From an uncultured Actinotalea sp. (lineage in GTDB: Bacteria; Actinomycetota; Actinomycetes; Actinomycetales; Cellulomonadaceae): a stretch of DNA of 18,940 bases. Within the stretch, counting starts at the first letter, position 1. Every line of letters begins with the position of its first letter. The notes under the pieces are model-generated. The model was not told where the DNA came from. It did no database searches and was given only the letters and a program-made list of their open reading frames with translations. Location of the stretch: the NCBI RefSeq assembly GCF_946885855.1, contig NZ_CAMPHH010000028.1, positions 1 through 18,940 on the forward strand, in the 5' to 3' direction. The position numbers were made by a program, and so were the translations under genes. Positions 8,279 to 16,231 of this stretch are shown one piece after another.

Positions 8279-9262
8279 ATGACCGGGATCACGTCGAGCG
8301 ACGGCGAGAAGCGCCTCGTCCTCATGTCGGGGCGCGCCCACCCCGAGCTGGCCGAGGACGTGTCGCGCGCGCTGGGGGTCGAGCTGCTGCCGACGACGGC
8401 GTACGACTTCGCCAACGGCGAGATCTACGTCCGGTTCAGCGAGAGCGTGCGGGGGACCGACGCGTTCGTCCTGCAGAGCCACACGGCGCCGATCAACCAG
8501 TGGATCATGGAGCAGCTGCTCATGGTCGACGCCCTCAAGCGGGCGTCGGCCAAGACCATCACCGTGGTCCTGCCGTTCTACGGCTACTCGCGCCAGGACA
8601 AGAAGCACCGGGGGCGGGAGCCCATCTCGGCCCGGCTGGTCGCGGACCTGTTCAAGACCGCCGGCGCCGACCGCCTCATGAGCGTGGACCTCCACGCCGC
8701 CCAGACGCAGGGGTTCTTCGACGGACCGGTCGACCACCTCTGGGCGATGCCGCTGCTGGTCGACTACGTGCGCACCCGGGTCGACCTGAGCAACGTCGCC
8801 GTGGTCTCGCCCGACGCCGGCCGGATCCGCGTCGCCGAGCAGTGGGCGGCGAAGCTCGGCGGCTGCCCGCTGGCCTTCATCCACAAGACGCGCGACATCA
8901 CCGCGCCGAACCGATCGGTGGCGAACCGCGTGGTCGGCGACGTCGAGGGCAGGACCTGCATCCTCACCGACGACCTCATCGACACCGGCGGGACGATCGC
9001 GGAGGCCGTGCGCGTGCTGCTCGCGGCCGGGGCCAAGGACGTCATCGTCGCGGCGACGCACGGCGTGCTGTCCCACCCGGCAGCGCAGCGGCTCCAGGAG
9101 TGCGGGGCCCGGGAGATCGTCGTCACCGACACCCTCCCCATCAGCGAGGACCGGCACTTCGAGAAGCTCACGGTCCTGTCCATCGCCCCGCTGCTGGCCC
9201 GCGCCATCCGCGAGGTGTTCGACGACGGCTCGGTGACCTCGCTGTTCGACGGCGCGTCCTGA
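8279..9262 (+). CDS. prs: Ribose-phosphate pyrophosphokinase (PRPP synthetase)
   Basis: Prs transfers pyrophosphate from ATP to ribose-5-phosphate, giving PRPP for nucleotide, His and Trp synthesis; in actinobacteria PRPP also feeds decaprenyl-phosphoribose in some lineages. The 327-residue length is standard. Visible motifs are DFANGEIYVRF for ATP binding, the flexible catalytic loop region YSRQDKKHRGREPISARLV, VDLHAAQTQGFFDGPVDHL, and the PRPP loop DDLIDTGGT at 231-239. The ATG at 8279 has AGAGAAGG about 10 nt upstream. It follows glmU closely, as in many actinobacteria. The 264-bp gap to rplY carries a new promoter candidate, so rplY may be transcribed separately. Confidence 0.96.
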   Translation: MTGITSSDGEKRLVLMSGRAHPELAEDVSRALGVELLPTTAYDFANGEIYVRFSESVRGTDAFVLQSHTAPINQWIMEQLLMVDALKRASAKTITVVLPFYGYSRQDKKHRGREPISARLVADLFKTAGADRLMSVDLHAAQTQGFFDGPVDHLWAMPLLVDYVRTRVDLSNVAVVSPDAGRIRVAEQWAAKLGGCPLAFIHKTRDITAPNRSVANRVVGDVEGRTCILTDDLIDTGGTIAEAVRVLLAAGAKDVIVAATHGVLSHPAAQRLQECGAREIVVTDTLPISEDRHFEKLTVLSIAPLLARAIREVFDDGSVTSLFDGAS

Positions 9263-9320
9263 GGGAAGCGACCTCCCGTTCCGGTCGGTCGAGGCCGCCG
9301 CAGACGCCGCGTGCCTGGGG

Positions 9321-9526
9321 TAGGATCGGCAGCCGTGCCTCGGCGAGGGACGTCGGACGGCCGCACCACGGCAGCTCCTTCGAGCAGCTGCTGACGAGCG
9401 GGCCCCCGGCTCCGTGATTCGACGTGGCGGCCGTCCCGCGCGTCCGTCCTGCGTCCCGCGCCGAGGCCGCCCGCCGGGACCCCACCCCGGTCCCCGAGTG
9501 CCACCGAACCACACCCAGGAGCCACC
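9321..9526 (+). promoter_or_regulatory. Candidate promoter and about 195-nt leader of rplY
   Basis: TAGGAT at 9321-9326 is a good -10 element; no clear -35 is seen. Transcription from here would give a leader of about 195 nt before the GTG at 9527. A 7-bp inverted repeat (9426-9432 with 9465-9471) lies in the leader. A long untranslated leader on a ribosomal-protein gene could hold post-transcriptional control, but I recognise no known leader motif. Confidence 0.4.
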
Positions 9527-10156
9527 GTGTCCGAGATCAAGCTCGCCGCCACCACCCGCACCGAGTTCGGCAAGGGAGCGGCCCGCCGCATCCGCCGTGC
9601 CCACCAGATCCCGGCCGTCATCTACGGCCACGGCGAGGCGCCCGTGCACATCACGCTGCCGGGGCACGAGACGATGCTCGCGCTGAAGGGCCACGCCAAC
9701 GCCCTGCTCGCCATCGAGCTGGAGGGCAAGACCCAGCTCGCGATCGCCAAGGACGTGCAGCGTGACCCGATCAAGCCGGTCATCGAGCACATCGACCTCC
9801 TCGCGGTCCGCGCCGGCGAGAAGATCGCCGTCGACATCCCGGTGCACGTGACCGGCCAGTCGGCAGCGGAGACGGTGTCGCTCGTCGAGGCGCAGGTGCT
9901 GCACGTCGAGGCGGAGGCGACCCACATCCCCGAGTACTTCGAGGTCTCGATCGAGGGCCTCGAGGCCGGCACCACGGTGACGGCGGGCGAGGTCGCCCTG
10001 CCGTCGGGCGTCACCCTCCTGACCGACCCGGAGACCGCCGTCGTCGTCGTCGCGCAGGAGCGGGTCGAGGAGGAGGCCGAGGAGGGCGAGGAGACTCCGG
10101 GCGAGGAGGCCGCCGCCGGGGCGCCCGCCGAGTCGGAGGCGACCGAGGAGGCCTGA
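9527..10156 (+). CDS. rplY: 50S ribosomal protein L25, long (Ctc/TL5) form
   Basis: This protein binds 5S rRNA in the central protuberance of the 50S subunit. The 209-residue protein has the N-terminal L25 5S-rRNA-binding domain at about 1-95 (KLAATTRTEFGKGAARRIRRAHQIPAVIYGHGEAPVHI). A Ctc/TL5-type C-terminal beta domain spans about 96-180. A very acidic Glu/Ala tail makes up the last 35 residues, as in other actinobacterial general stress protein Ctc homologues. The GTG at 9527 is supported by AGGAG 5 nt upstream. A perfect 14-bp hairpin follows the gene, then pth. Confidence 0.95.
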   Translation: MSEIKLAATTRTEFGKGAARRIRRAHQIPAVIYGHGEAPVHITLPGHETMLALKGHANALLAIELEGKTQLAIAKDVQRDPIKPVIEHIDLLAVRAGEKIAVDIPVHVTGQSAAETVSLVEAQVLHVEAEATHIPEYFEVSIEGLEAGTTVTAGEVALPSGVTLLTDPETAVVVVAQERVEEEAEEGEETPGEEAAAGAPAESEATEEA

Positions 10157-10183
10157 GGCCCCTGGTCCGGCACAAGCGCATGC

Positions 10184-10223
10184 ACGACGACGCCCGGTCC
10201 CCGAGGGGGCCGGGCGTCGTCGT
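10184..10223. terminator. 14-bp perfect hairpin between rplY and pth
   Basis: Arms 10184-10197 and 10210-10223 are exact reverse complements. The 12-nt loop can extend the stem by CCCC/GGGG pairs. It lies 27 nt after the rplY stop and 27 nt before the pth start. It probably ends or attenuates rplY transcription. Confidence 0.75.
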
Positions 10224-10250
10224 CCCCGACCCTGATCGCGGAGGACCCCC

Positions 10251-10847
10251 ATGACGGACCCCTGGCTCGTCGTCGGCCTGGGCAACCCGGGCCCCGCCTA
10301 CGCCGGGAACCGGCACAACGTCGGCCAGATGGTGCTCGACGAGCTGGCCGGTCGGACGAAGGCGTCCTTCACGTCGCACCGCAGCCGTGCCCAGGTCGCC
10401 GACGTGCGCCTGGGGGTCCTGCCGGGCGGGGCACCGGGGCCGCGTGTCCTCCTGGCCAAGCCGCGGTCCTACATGAACGTGTCGGGTGGTCCCGTCGCGA
10501 GCCTGGCCGCCTACCTGCAGGTGCCGGTCGAGCGGATCCTCGTGGTGCACGACGAGCTCGACATCCCCTTCGCCCAGGTCCGCCTGAAGCGGGGCGGCGG
10601 AGAGGGCGGGCACAACGGGCTGCGCAGCATCAGCTCCGCGGTCGGCAGCAAGGACTACGTGCGGGTCCGGGTGGGCGTCGGTCGGCCACCGGGCCGGATG
10701 GACGCTGCGGACTTCGTGCTCAAGGACTTCGGGTCGGTGGAGCGCAAGGAGCTGCCCTGGTTGCTCGACGCGGCGGCGGACGCGGTCGAGATGGTCGTGC
10801 TCGAGGGGTTGGAGGCCGCGCAGCGGAGGTTCCACGCGCCTGGCTGA
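10251..10847 (+). CDS. pth: Peptidyl-tRNA hydrolase
   Basis: Pth cleaves the ester bond of peptidyl-tRNAs that drop off the ribosome, recycling tRNA. The 198-residue protein has [19 protein letters not shown] with catalytic His22. [13 protein letters not shown] contains the substrate-binding Asn, and [10 protein letters not shown] contains Asp101, which activates the histidine. The [13 protein letters not shown] loop and [14 protein letters not shown] complete the family pattern. The ATG at 10251 has GGAGG 6 nt upstream. It is the last gene of the conserved block; the next 109 bp to the sugar transferase carry a direct-repeat control region. Confidence 0.96.
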   Translation: MTDPWLVVGLGNPGPAYAGNRHNVGQMVLDELAGRTKASFTSHRSRAQVADVRLGVLPGGAPGPRVLLAKPRSYMNVSGGPVASLAAYLQVPVERILVVHDELDIPFAQVRLKRGGGEGGHNGLRSISSAVGSKDYVRVRVGVGRPPGRMDAADFVLKDFGSVERKELPWLLDAAADAVEMVVLEGLEAAQRRFHAPG

Positions 10848-10870
10848 CCGGCAGGCTCCTCGGGGACCGG

Positions 10871-10924
10871 TCGGGTGAAAACGGACATACGATCTGCAAG
10901 TCGGGCGAACACGGCGATATCCTC
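10871..10924. promoter_or_regulatory. 30-bp-spaced direct repeat with embedded -10-like boxes, upstream of the sugar transferase gene
   Basis: Two 24-bp copies begin at 10871 and 10901, exactly 30 bp (about three helical turns) apart, with 17 of 24 positions identical. Both start TCGGGYGAA, share ACGG, and end in a -10-like hexamer (TACGAT at 10888, TATCCT at 10918). They lie 32-85 bp before the GTG at 10956. The layout suggests a tandem operator or two overlapping promoters. The GGGYGAA core recurs upstream of the other envelope genes here. Confidence 0.5.
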
Positions 10925-10955
10925 TGGGGGTCAGCTCCACCAGGAGGGGGTCCTC

Positions 10956-12485
10956 GTGACGACCACCGCAGTTCGCCCGCTCACCTTCCCTGGTGACGAC
11001 CGACGCGGGCGGGCTGCAGGTCCGCGGGCGTCGTGGGCGTCGACACGGCCGTTCGACCCGGACCGGCCGTTGGTCGCCTCGGCGGCGGCCGGTGACAGGA
11101 CGCGGACCTGGGACCAGGCGGCCCGTGTCCTCCAGCTCCGCGTCCTCGTGACCGACACCGCGGCCTTCGCCGCCACGATCACCCCCACGCTGTGGAGCCT
11201 GGACATGGTGAACGGTCGGGGCGCTGCCGTCGGTCTCCTCGCGCTCGCCGTCGCCCTCGCGTCGATCGCGGCCCTGCGCGGCTACTCGCGCCGCATCCTC
11301 GGCAACGGTGTGACGGAGTACCAGACCGTCCTCCGGGCCGCGGCCTCCACCGCGGTGCTGCTCATGGCAGCAGCCTTCACGTTCGAGGTGGACCTTCCGC
11401 GTCGGGTGGTCCTCGTGGCGGTGCCCGCCGGCGCCGTGCTCGCCCTCGCGTGCCGGTATGGACTGCGGAAGCACCTCCACCGCCAGAGGGCGCGCGGGCA
11501 CGCGATGATGCGGACGCTCGTGGTCGGGGAACCGCAGGACGTCTCGGGCGTCGTGTCGAACCTGCGGCGCGCGAGGTTCCACGGCCATGAGGTCGTGGGG
11601 GTCTGCGTGCCCGACCTGGACGTGGCCGGTCCGGAGGTGGACGTCCCGGTGCTCGGCGCGATCGCCGACATCCCGCAGCTGGTCGTCGACGCCCACGCGG
11701 ACGTCGTCGTCGTCGCGGGGTCGCCCCTGGGGCCCGACGCCCTCCGTCGCCTCTCGTGGGCGCTGGACCGGGCGGGGGCACGGATGGTCGTGGCGCCCGG
11801 GCTCGTCGAGGTGACGGCGCCGCGCCTGAGGCTCATGCCCGCCGCCGGGCTCTCGCTCCTCGAGGTCGAGGTCGGCACGCCCAAGCCGCGACTCGCCGCC
11901 AAGTCGGCGATGGACCGTGTCCTGGGGACGCTGCTCCTCCTCGGCGCAGCCCCGGTCATCGCGGTCGCGGCGCTGGCCGTCCGGCTCACGTCCGAGGGGC
12001 CGGTGTTCTACCGCCAGACACGCATCGGGATCGACGGACTGCCCTTCACCATGTGGAAGATTCGCAGCATGTACGTCGACGCCGATGCGCGCCGAGCGGC
12101 GCTGGCGGACGGGAACGAGGGCGCGGGCGTCCTGTTCAAGCTCCGTGAGGACCCACGGGTCACCCCGGTGGGTCGCGTGCTGCGCCGGCTGTCCCTGGAC
12201 GAGCTCCCGCAGCTGCTCAACGTCGTCAAGGGCGACATGTCGCTCGTCGGCCCCCGGCCCCCGTTGGAGGCCGAGGTCGAGCAGTACGACGACCCTGTGC
12301 AGCGCCGTCTGCGTGTCAAGCCCGGGCTGACCGGCCTGTGGCAGGTGTCCGGCCGGTCCGACCTCAGCTGGGAGGAGTCGGTCCGCCTCGACCTGCGCTA
12401 CGTGGACAACTGGTCCGTGGCGATGGACCTCGTGATCCTGTGGAAGACGGCGCGCGCCGTGCTGCGGGGCTCCGGCGCCTACTGA
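10956..12485 (+). CDS. Polyprenyl-phosphate sugar-1-phosphate transferase (exopolysaccharide initiating enzyme)
   Basis: This 509-residue membrane protein should transfer a sugar-1-phosphate from a nucleotide sugar to undecaprenyl or decaprenyl phosphate, starting an exopolysaccharide or surface glycan repeat unit. The N-terminal half has about four membrane segments (around VLVTDTAAFAATITPTLW, AAVGLLALAVALASIAAL, STAVLLMAAAFTF and VVLVAVPAGAVLALAC). A Rossmann-like CoA-binding domain follows (TLVVGEPQDVSGVVSNL). From 316 to the end it is a bacterial sugar transferase domain: DRVLGTLLLL membrane helix, GPVFYRQTRIGIDGLPFTMWKIRSM, the catalytic-type LDELPQLLNVVKGDMSLVGPRPP with Asp415-Glu416, and KPGLTGLWQVSGRSD. 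The GTG at 10956 is chosen because GGAGG lies 8 nt upstream; an in-frame GTG at 10875 has no ribosome-binding site and lies in the direct repeat. No flippase or polymerase is in the window. Confidence 0.93.
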   Translation: MTTTAVRPLTFPGDDRRGRAAGPRASWASTRPFDPDRPLVASAAAGDRTRTWDQAARVLQLRVLVTDTAAFAATITPTLWSLDMVNGRGAAVGLLALAVALASIAALRGYSRRILGNGVTEYQTVLRAAASTAVLLMAAAFTFEVDLPRRVVLVAVPAGAVLALACRYGLRKHLHRQRARGHAMMRTLVVGEPQDVSGVVSNLRRARFHGHEVVGVCVPDLDVAGPEVDVPVLGAIADIPQLVVDAHADVVVVAGSPLGPDALRRLSWALDRAGARMVVAPGLVEVTAPRLRLMPAAGLSLLEVEVGTPKPRLAAKSAMDRVLGTLLLLGAAPVIAVAALAVRLTSEGPVFYRQTRIGIDGLPFTMWKIRSMYVDADARRAALADGNEGAGVLFKLREDPRVTPVGRVLRRLSLDELPQLLNVVKGDMSLVGPRPPLEAEVEQYDDPVQRRLRVKPGLTGLWQVSGRSDLSWEESVRLDLRYVDNWSVAMDLVILWKTARAVLRGSGAY

Positions 12486-12499
12486 GCGGGACCGGCGGT

Positions 12500-12556
12500 C
12501 GACGGCTCCCGCACGGCGGACGGCTCCCCCGCCCCGAGGGGCTGCGGGAGCCGTCG
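12500..12556. terminator. Bidirectional terminator between convergent genes
   Basis: A perfect 14-bp stem pairs 12500-12513 with 12543-12556 around a 29-nt loop. The loop contains a second copy of the GACGGCTCCC arm, so an alternative stem is possible. It lies between the sugar transferase stop and the beta-helix gene stop at 12598. A smaller hairpin at 12578-12593 (6-bp stem, 4-nt loop) is just beside the latter. Confidence 0.75.
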
Positions 12557-12597
12557 CGCTGCGGTGCGCCGCGTGGGCCGCTCGTCCGAGCGGGGGT

Positions 12598-13302
12598 TCA
12601 GATTGGTCGACCGGTGTCGTGCCACACGTTGCTGCTGTCCCAGCTCGTGTTGGGCCCCAGGTTCCCCTTCACCCCGTAGCGGAAGTTCCGCTCGAACCGG
12701 TTGCCGCTGAAGGCGCACGCGGCACCGGTCGTACCACCCCCACCGCCGTTGACGGTGAGATTCCCACCGTTCATGAGGTTGCCCTCGACGACGCACCCCC
12801 GGACGATCCCGTCCTCCTCGCCGAACTGGAGGGCGGCATTGCCGAACATCCCGGTGCTCGGGTTGAAGATCTGGATGTTGTTGCGGCGGATGACGATGTT
12901 GCTCTTGCCGCTGACGATCTGGATCGCGTCCGTGTGGTTGTCGCCCACCTGGACGAGGTGGTGGATGTAGGAGTCCTCGATGACGACGTTGCCGCCCGCG
13001 ACACGGGGTCCCTCGCCGATGTTGTGGATGTTCACCCGGCGCAGCGTGTACTTGTTGTAGGCGACCGCCGGGCCGAGCTTCCCGTTCCCGTCGATCTCGG
13101 TGTTCTCGACCACCAGGTTGACACCGTTGTTGCGGATCGGGATGTTCCCGGTGCTGCGGATGCGCGTGTTCCGGATCGTGACGTTGTCGGCGTTGACGGT
13201 GACCGTCCCCGAGATGTCCAGCCCGTCGACGACAGCGCCCGCCGTGGTGATGGTGAGCGACCCGGAGGGCCGCAGCGCGACGCCCGCGGGGACGCCCGTG
13301 GT
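12598..13302 (-). repeat. Paralogous beta-helix module, copy 1
   Basis: This is the segment encoding the C-terminal beta-helix domain (residues 447-680). It is closely matched by 16232-16933 on the same strand. Several stretches are almost identical at DNA level, for example around 12776-12836 against 16402-16462. The similarity stops abruptly at the linker, so the domain rather than the whole gene is shared. Confidence 0.85.
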
Positions 13303-14640
13303 CGCGGCGGTGGGGTGGCCGGCCGTGGGCGCGACCGGCGAGGTCGGTGGCGGCGCCGGTGCCTCGGGCACGACGGCCCCCGGGTCCTGCGGCACGTAGA
13401 AGCCGACCACGTCGACGCTGAGGCCGCCGTCGCCCGCGTTCTCGTACAGCGTCACGGCGTCACCCTCGGCGCCCCCGAGCTTGAGGATCGCCGGGTTGGA
13501 GACGTCCGCCCGTGGCCGAGGGTTGAGCACCGACGAGCGCCGGCATCTCTCCACCGTGGTCCCGGTGGGGCACGCGGAGACGAAGGAGACGCGCGTCGTC
13601 CGCGTCGACGTGACGTTGACGAGTGTCGCGGACGCGGGGAGGGCACCACGGGGGACGCGGACGGTGGTCAGGCCGCCGGGCCCGAGCCGGACGTGCTCGA
13701 GCACCCGGACCGCGTCGATCGGGACGAAGCGCGCGGCCTCCGGCGGCGCCACGTCGGCGCGGACGTACCAGCCCAGGACGTCCACCATGACGATGACCGG
13801 GTGCGAGTCGTTGTACAGGCGGAAGGTCCGGGGGTCCGCGCTGACGTCCACCACGGCCATGTTGGGGCGGTCCACGCCGGGGTGCACGTTCAGGGTCGAG
13901 GTCCGCCGGCAGGCGTCCAGGGCCTGGTTCGGGGGGCACGCCGAGAGGTAGGTGGCGCCTGCGGCACCCGCCCCGGTGACGTTCACGGCGACCGCCACGG
14001 CGCCCGGCGGGGGGGTGCCGAGCGGGACGTCGACCACGGAGCCGGGGGCCATGGATGTCGGCGGCAGCACGCGCTCGGGTGCTCTCGGCAGGAAGAGGGC
14101 GCCCTCGGGGGCGTAGAAGCCCTGCAGGTCCACCACGACCTTCACGGAGCCGGCGTTGTTGTAGAGCGTGACCGCGTCCTTGCCGTACCCACCCAGACTG
14201 ACGGTCACCTGGGCCGCGACGTCCTCGCCCGGGAGGGGGTTGAGCGCGGAGGTGCGGCGGCAGGTCGGCAGGTCCGTCCCCGCGGGGCACGCGGAGATGA
14301 AGCTGTCCGTCGTCGCACCGGTCGCCGTGACGTTGAGCCGTGCGGCGACCGCTCCGGCAGGGAGGTCGGGGACGGCGAACGTGAAGGAGCCACCGGACCC
14401 GATCGTCGTGCCGGTGACGATCCGACGGGGCGCCACCGCGACGTACCCACTACCGACCGGCTGCGGTGCGGCGACGACACTCGTGATCGAGGCCGGTACC
14501 GGCGTCGCCGCTGCGGACGGACCGGCGGGGGCCACGACGCAGAGCAGGGCCAGGGCGGCCACGACGAGGCGCCCTCGCTCGGACCCGGTGCGGGGACGGG
14601 GCTGCTGCCGGCGCGGACCGCCGGGACGGGACGGGTGCAT
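12598..14640 (-). CDS. Secreted protein with three Cys-paired beta repeats and a C-terminal right-handed parallel beta-helix
   Basis: This 680-residue exported protein has a signal peptide at 1-45: basic N-region, hydrophobic core 25-37, and likely cleavage after SAAA. Three tandem repeats of about 110-120 residues lie at about 70-178, 185-294 and 304-417. Each has LNVT/VNVT, then SACP-x6-CRRxS, then LN, LYN/LYEN and VDxxGFY/GWY. The Cys pairs are 118/127, 235/244 and 357/366, always nine apart, and probably form disulfides. They resemble a widespread actinobacterial surface repeat (VxLNVT...SNLN...VxIYNxxGSxxVIxDVxGYF) but with an added Cys loop. After a Pro/Ala linker, 447-680 is a parallel beta-helix with PbH1-like turns (NVTIRNTRIR, NIVIRRNNI, EDSYIHHLVQVGDNHTDAIQ), the fold of polysaccharide lyases and hydrolases. 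Enzyme activity is not established. GGAG lies 8 nt before the ATG. A c-di-GMP-I-like riboswitch precedes it. Confidence 0.88.
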   Translation of the reverse strand: MHPSRPGGPRRQQPRPRTGSERGRLVVAALALLCVVAPAGPSAAATPVPASITSVVAAPQPVGSGYVAVAPRRIVTGTTIGSGGSFTFAVPDLPAGAVAARLNVTATGATTDSFISACPAGTDLPTCRRTSALNPLPGEDVAAQVTVSLGGYGKDAVTLYNNAGSVKVVVDLQGFYAPEGALFLPRAPERVLPPTSMAPGSVVDVPLGTPPPGAVAVAVNVTGAGAAGATYLSACPPNQALDACRRTSTLNVHPGVDRPNMAVVDVSADPRTFRLYNDSHPVIVMVDVLGWYVRADVAPPEAARFVPIDAVRVLEHVRLGPGGLTTVRVPRGALPASATLVNVTSTRTTRVSFVSACPTGTTVERCRRSSVLNPRPRADVSNPAILKLGGAEGDAVTLYENAGDGGLSVDVVGFYVPQDPGAVVPEAPAPPPTSPVAPTAGHPTAATTGVPAGVALRPSGSLTITTAGAVVDGLDISGTVTVNADNVTIRNTRIRSTGNIPIRNNGVNLVVENTEIDGNGKLGPAVAYNKYTLRRVNIHNIGEGPRVAGGNVVIEDSYIHHLVQVGDNHTDAIQIVSGKSNIVIRRNNIQIFNPSTGMFGNAALQFGEEDGIVRGCVVEGNLMNGGNLTVNGGGGGTTGAACAFSGNRFERNFRYGVKGNLGPNTSWDSSNVWHDTGRPI

Positions 14641-14660
14641 CCTGCGCTCTCCATCGTTGT

Positions 14661-14728
14661 GGTGGCCTGGCGCACCACTGGGGTGCCATGGCTTTGCGTC
14701 CCCGCCTCGCGACGGGTTTGCCTTTTCA
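14661..14728 (-). ncRNA. c-di-GMP-I (GEMM-I) type riboswitch
   Basis: Read on the - strand, the RNA has the hallmark GGCAAACC and GGGGACGCAAAGCC strings of the c-di-GMP-I aptamer. Between them P2 is six pairs (CCCGUC/GGCGGG) closed by a GCGA tetraloop of the GNRA type. P3 follows as UGG and CACC pairing with GGUG and CCA, with a 2-nt bulge on the 3' side as in the family. Aligned to the Vibrio Vc2 aptamer from memory, the ligand-contacting G20 and A47 are kept. The P1 closing stem is not clear. Its 3' edge is 20 nt before the ATG at 14640 and no terminator lies between, so control is probably translational. It should tune the beta-helix protein to cyclic di-GMP. Confidence 0.85.
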
Positions 14729-14839
14729 GTCCTAGGAATCGGCAGGGCGGCCGCGGGGTGGAGAACTTCACCCGGTCGAACCGGCGCCGCAGCTGCATCA
14801 TGACCTAGCCTCGCGAGGGCAGGATGGCGCCGGTCGGCC

Positions 14840-14866
14840 GTTCACCCCGGTCATGCCGGGGCGAAC
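14840..14866. promoter_or_regulatory. 11-bp inverted repeat, candidate operator of the divergent region
   Basis: Left arm GTTCACCCCGG (14840-14850) and right arm CCGGGGCGAAC (14856-14866) are inverted with one mismatch around a 5-bp spacer. Each arm contains a GGGYGAA core. It is about 96 bp before the glycosyltransferase GTG and upstream of the riboswitch transcript, so it could act on both divergent genes. It could also be an RNA hairpin in the leader. Confidence 0.45.
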
Positions 14867-14961
14867 CGGGACGAGCCCGGCGCACCATCCGTTTGTGACG
14901 TGATGAGCATCATGTCGACCGCGCGGAGCGTCGCGGGAGGCGGCTCGAAGAGGGGAAGACC

Positions 14962-16140
14962 GTGGTTCGTGTCCTGATCATCGTCCAGAACCTCTCGGTC
15001 CCGTTGGACCGTCGTGTGTGGCTGGAGTGCCAGGCGCTCGTCTCCGCGGGACACCAGGTGTCCGTCATCTGCCCCCGGGACGAGGGCGAGCCCGCGCACC
15101 GCACCCTGGACGGCGTCCGGATCCACACGTACCGGCCGCCGAGGCCGCGCACCGGTGTGATGGGTTACCTGGTCGAGTTCGTGTACTGCTGGCTCCGGAC
15201 GGCGGTCCTCTCCGTCCACGTCGCTCGGCGTGAGGGCTTCGACGTCATCCAGGCCTGCAACCCGCCCGACACCTACTGGCTGCTCGCCCTCCTGTGGCGA
15301 CTGTTGGCACGCAAGCGCTTCGTGTTCGACCAGCACGACCTCAACCCCGAGGTGTACGAGGCGCGGTTCGGACGCCGCGGCGTGCTGCATCGCGGCCTGC
15401 TGCTGCTCGAGCGCGCCACGTACGCCACTGCGGACCACGTCATCTCGACCAACGAGTCGTACCGCACGATCGCACGACGGCGGGGGAGGCTGCCGCTGTC
15501 GCGCACGACGGTCGTCATGAGCGCTCCCGACCCGTTCACCATGTACCGGGGCGAGGCCGTGCCCGAACTGCGGCACGGCCGCGCGCACCTCGTCTGCTAC
15601 CTGGGCATCATGGGACCGCAGGACGGCGTCGACCGCCTCCTCGGGGCCATCGACCACGTGGTGCACGGGATGGGCCGGTCCGACGTGCACTTCGGGTTGC
15701 TGGGCTTCGGCGACTGCCTGGAGGAGCTCAAGGCCGACGCGCACCGCCGCGGCGTCGCCGACTTCGTGACCTTCACCGGCAAGGTGGGGCCGCCGGAGAT
15801 CCGACGGTGGCTCTCGACGGCCGACCTCGGCGTCACGCCCGACCCGAAGAACCCCTTCAACGACCACTCGACCATGAACAAGACTCTCGAGTACATGGCG
15901 CACGAGCTGCCCGTCGTGGGGTTCGACCTCAAGGAGAACCGCCTGTCCGCCGGGGAGGCCGGTGCGACCGTCTTCGAGGACGACGACGCGGCTCTCGCGC
16001 GGGCGATCGTCGAGCTGCTCGACGACCCGGGCCGTCGAGCGGCGATGGGAGCTGCCGGGCGCCGTCGGATCGAGCAGGAGCTGTGCTGGCAGCGCCAGGC
16101 CGACGCGTACGTCGGTGTCTTCGCCGCGCTGACGAGGTGA
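14962..16140 (+). CDS. GT4-family (GT-B fold) glycosyltransferase
   Basis: This 392-residue retaining glycosyltransferase probably adds a sugar to a lipid-linked surface polysaccharide intermediate at the inner membrane. The N-terminal Rossmann domain begins VRVLIIVQNLSVPLDRRVWLECQALVSAGHQVSVICP and contains VFDQHDLNPEVYEARFG, typical of WbuB-like GT4 enzymes. The C-terminal nucleotide-sugar domain begins around LVCYLGIMGPQDGVDRLLGAI. It carries NDHSTMNKTLEYMAHELPVVGFDLKENRLSAGEAG, where Glu310 is the donor-binding Glu of the EX7E region; the first Glu of that motif is His here. A hydrophobic stretch (YLVEFVYCWLRTAVLSV) may help membrane binding. The GTG at 14962 has an AGAGGGG ribosome-binding site just upstream. 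It stands alone between the two - strand beta-helix genes. The sugar specificity is unknown. Confidence 0.9.
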   Translation: MVRVLIIVQNLSVPLDRRVWLECQALVSAGHQVSVICPRDEGEPAHRTLDGVRIHTYRPPRPRTGVMGYLVEFVYCWLRTAVLSVHVARREGFDVIQACNPPDTYWLLALLWRLLARKRFVFDQHDLNPEVYEARFGRRGVLHRGLLLLERATYATADHVISTNESYRTIARRRGRLPLSRTTVVMSAPDPFTMYRGEAVPELRHGRAHLVCYLGIMGPQDGVDRLLGAIDHVVHGMGRSDVHFGLLGFGDCLEELKADAHRRGVADFVTFTGKVGPPEIRRWLSTADLGVTPDPKNPFNDHSTMNKTLEYMAHELPVVGFDLKENRLSAGEAGATVFEDDDAALARAIVELLDDPGRRAAMGAAGRRRIEQELCWQRQADAYVGVFAALTR

Positions 16141-16172
16141 GCGGACCCGAACCCGTGCTCGCCTGGGACGGC

Positions 16173-16214
16173 TCGCCCGAGTCGTCCGACGGCACGGTCG
16201 GACGACTCGGGCGA
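16173..16214. terminator. 18-bp perfect hairpin, bidirectional terminator
   Basis: Arms 16173-16190 and 16197-16214 are exact reverse complements around a 6-nt loop. It sits between the convergent glycosyltransferase stop (16140) and the beta-helix gene stop (16232) and should end both transcripts. Confidence 0.85.
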
Positions 16215-16231
16215 TGGGGCGGAGCAGCCCC

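Larger units (their letters stand above)
14641..14961. other. 321-bp divergent intergenic control region
   Basis: This region lies between the divergent beta-helix gene (-) and glycosyltransferase gene (+). From left to right it holds the beta-helix ribosome-binding site (14649-14652), the riboswitch (14661-14728), two -10-like boxes on the - strand (TAGGAC 14734-14729, TAGGTC 14807-14802), a GGGTGAA element on the - strand (14767-14773), and an inverted repeat (14840-14866). The glycosyltransferase ribosome-binding site is at about 14949-14955. TAGGAC would start RNA too close to the aptamer, so TAGGTC or an unseen promoter is more likely for the riboswitch transcript. Confidence 0.6.

Noticed and set aside
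6602..10285. Very long - strand open frame (about 1227 codons)
   Set aside because: It is antisense to glmU, prs and rplY, which have clear family motifs. Long antisense frames are expected at this GC content, and its translation is low-complexity His/Arg/Gly/Asp with no domain.
10875..10955. In-frame GTG start at 10875 for the sugar transferase
   Set aside because: It has no ribosome-binding site and would place the direct-repeat control region inside the coding sequence. The GTG at 10956 has GGAGG at proper spacing.
14767..14866. Classical PHO box
   Set aside because: The GTTCACC-like cores are not arranged as 11-nt direct repeats; they form an inverted repeat and isolated sites.
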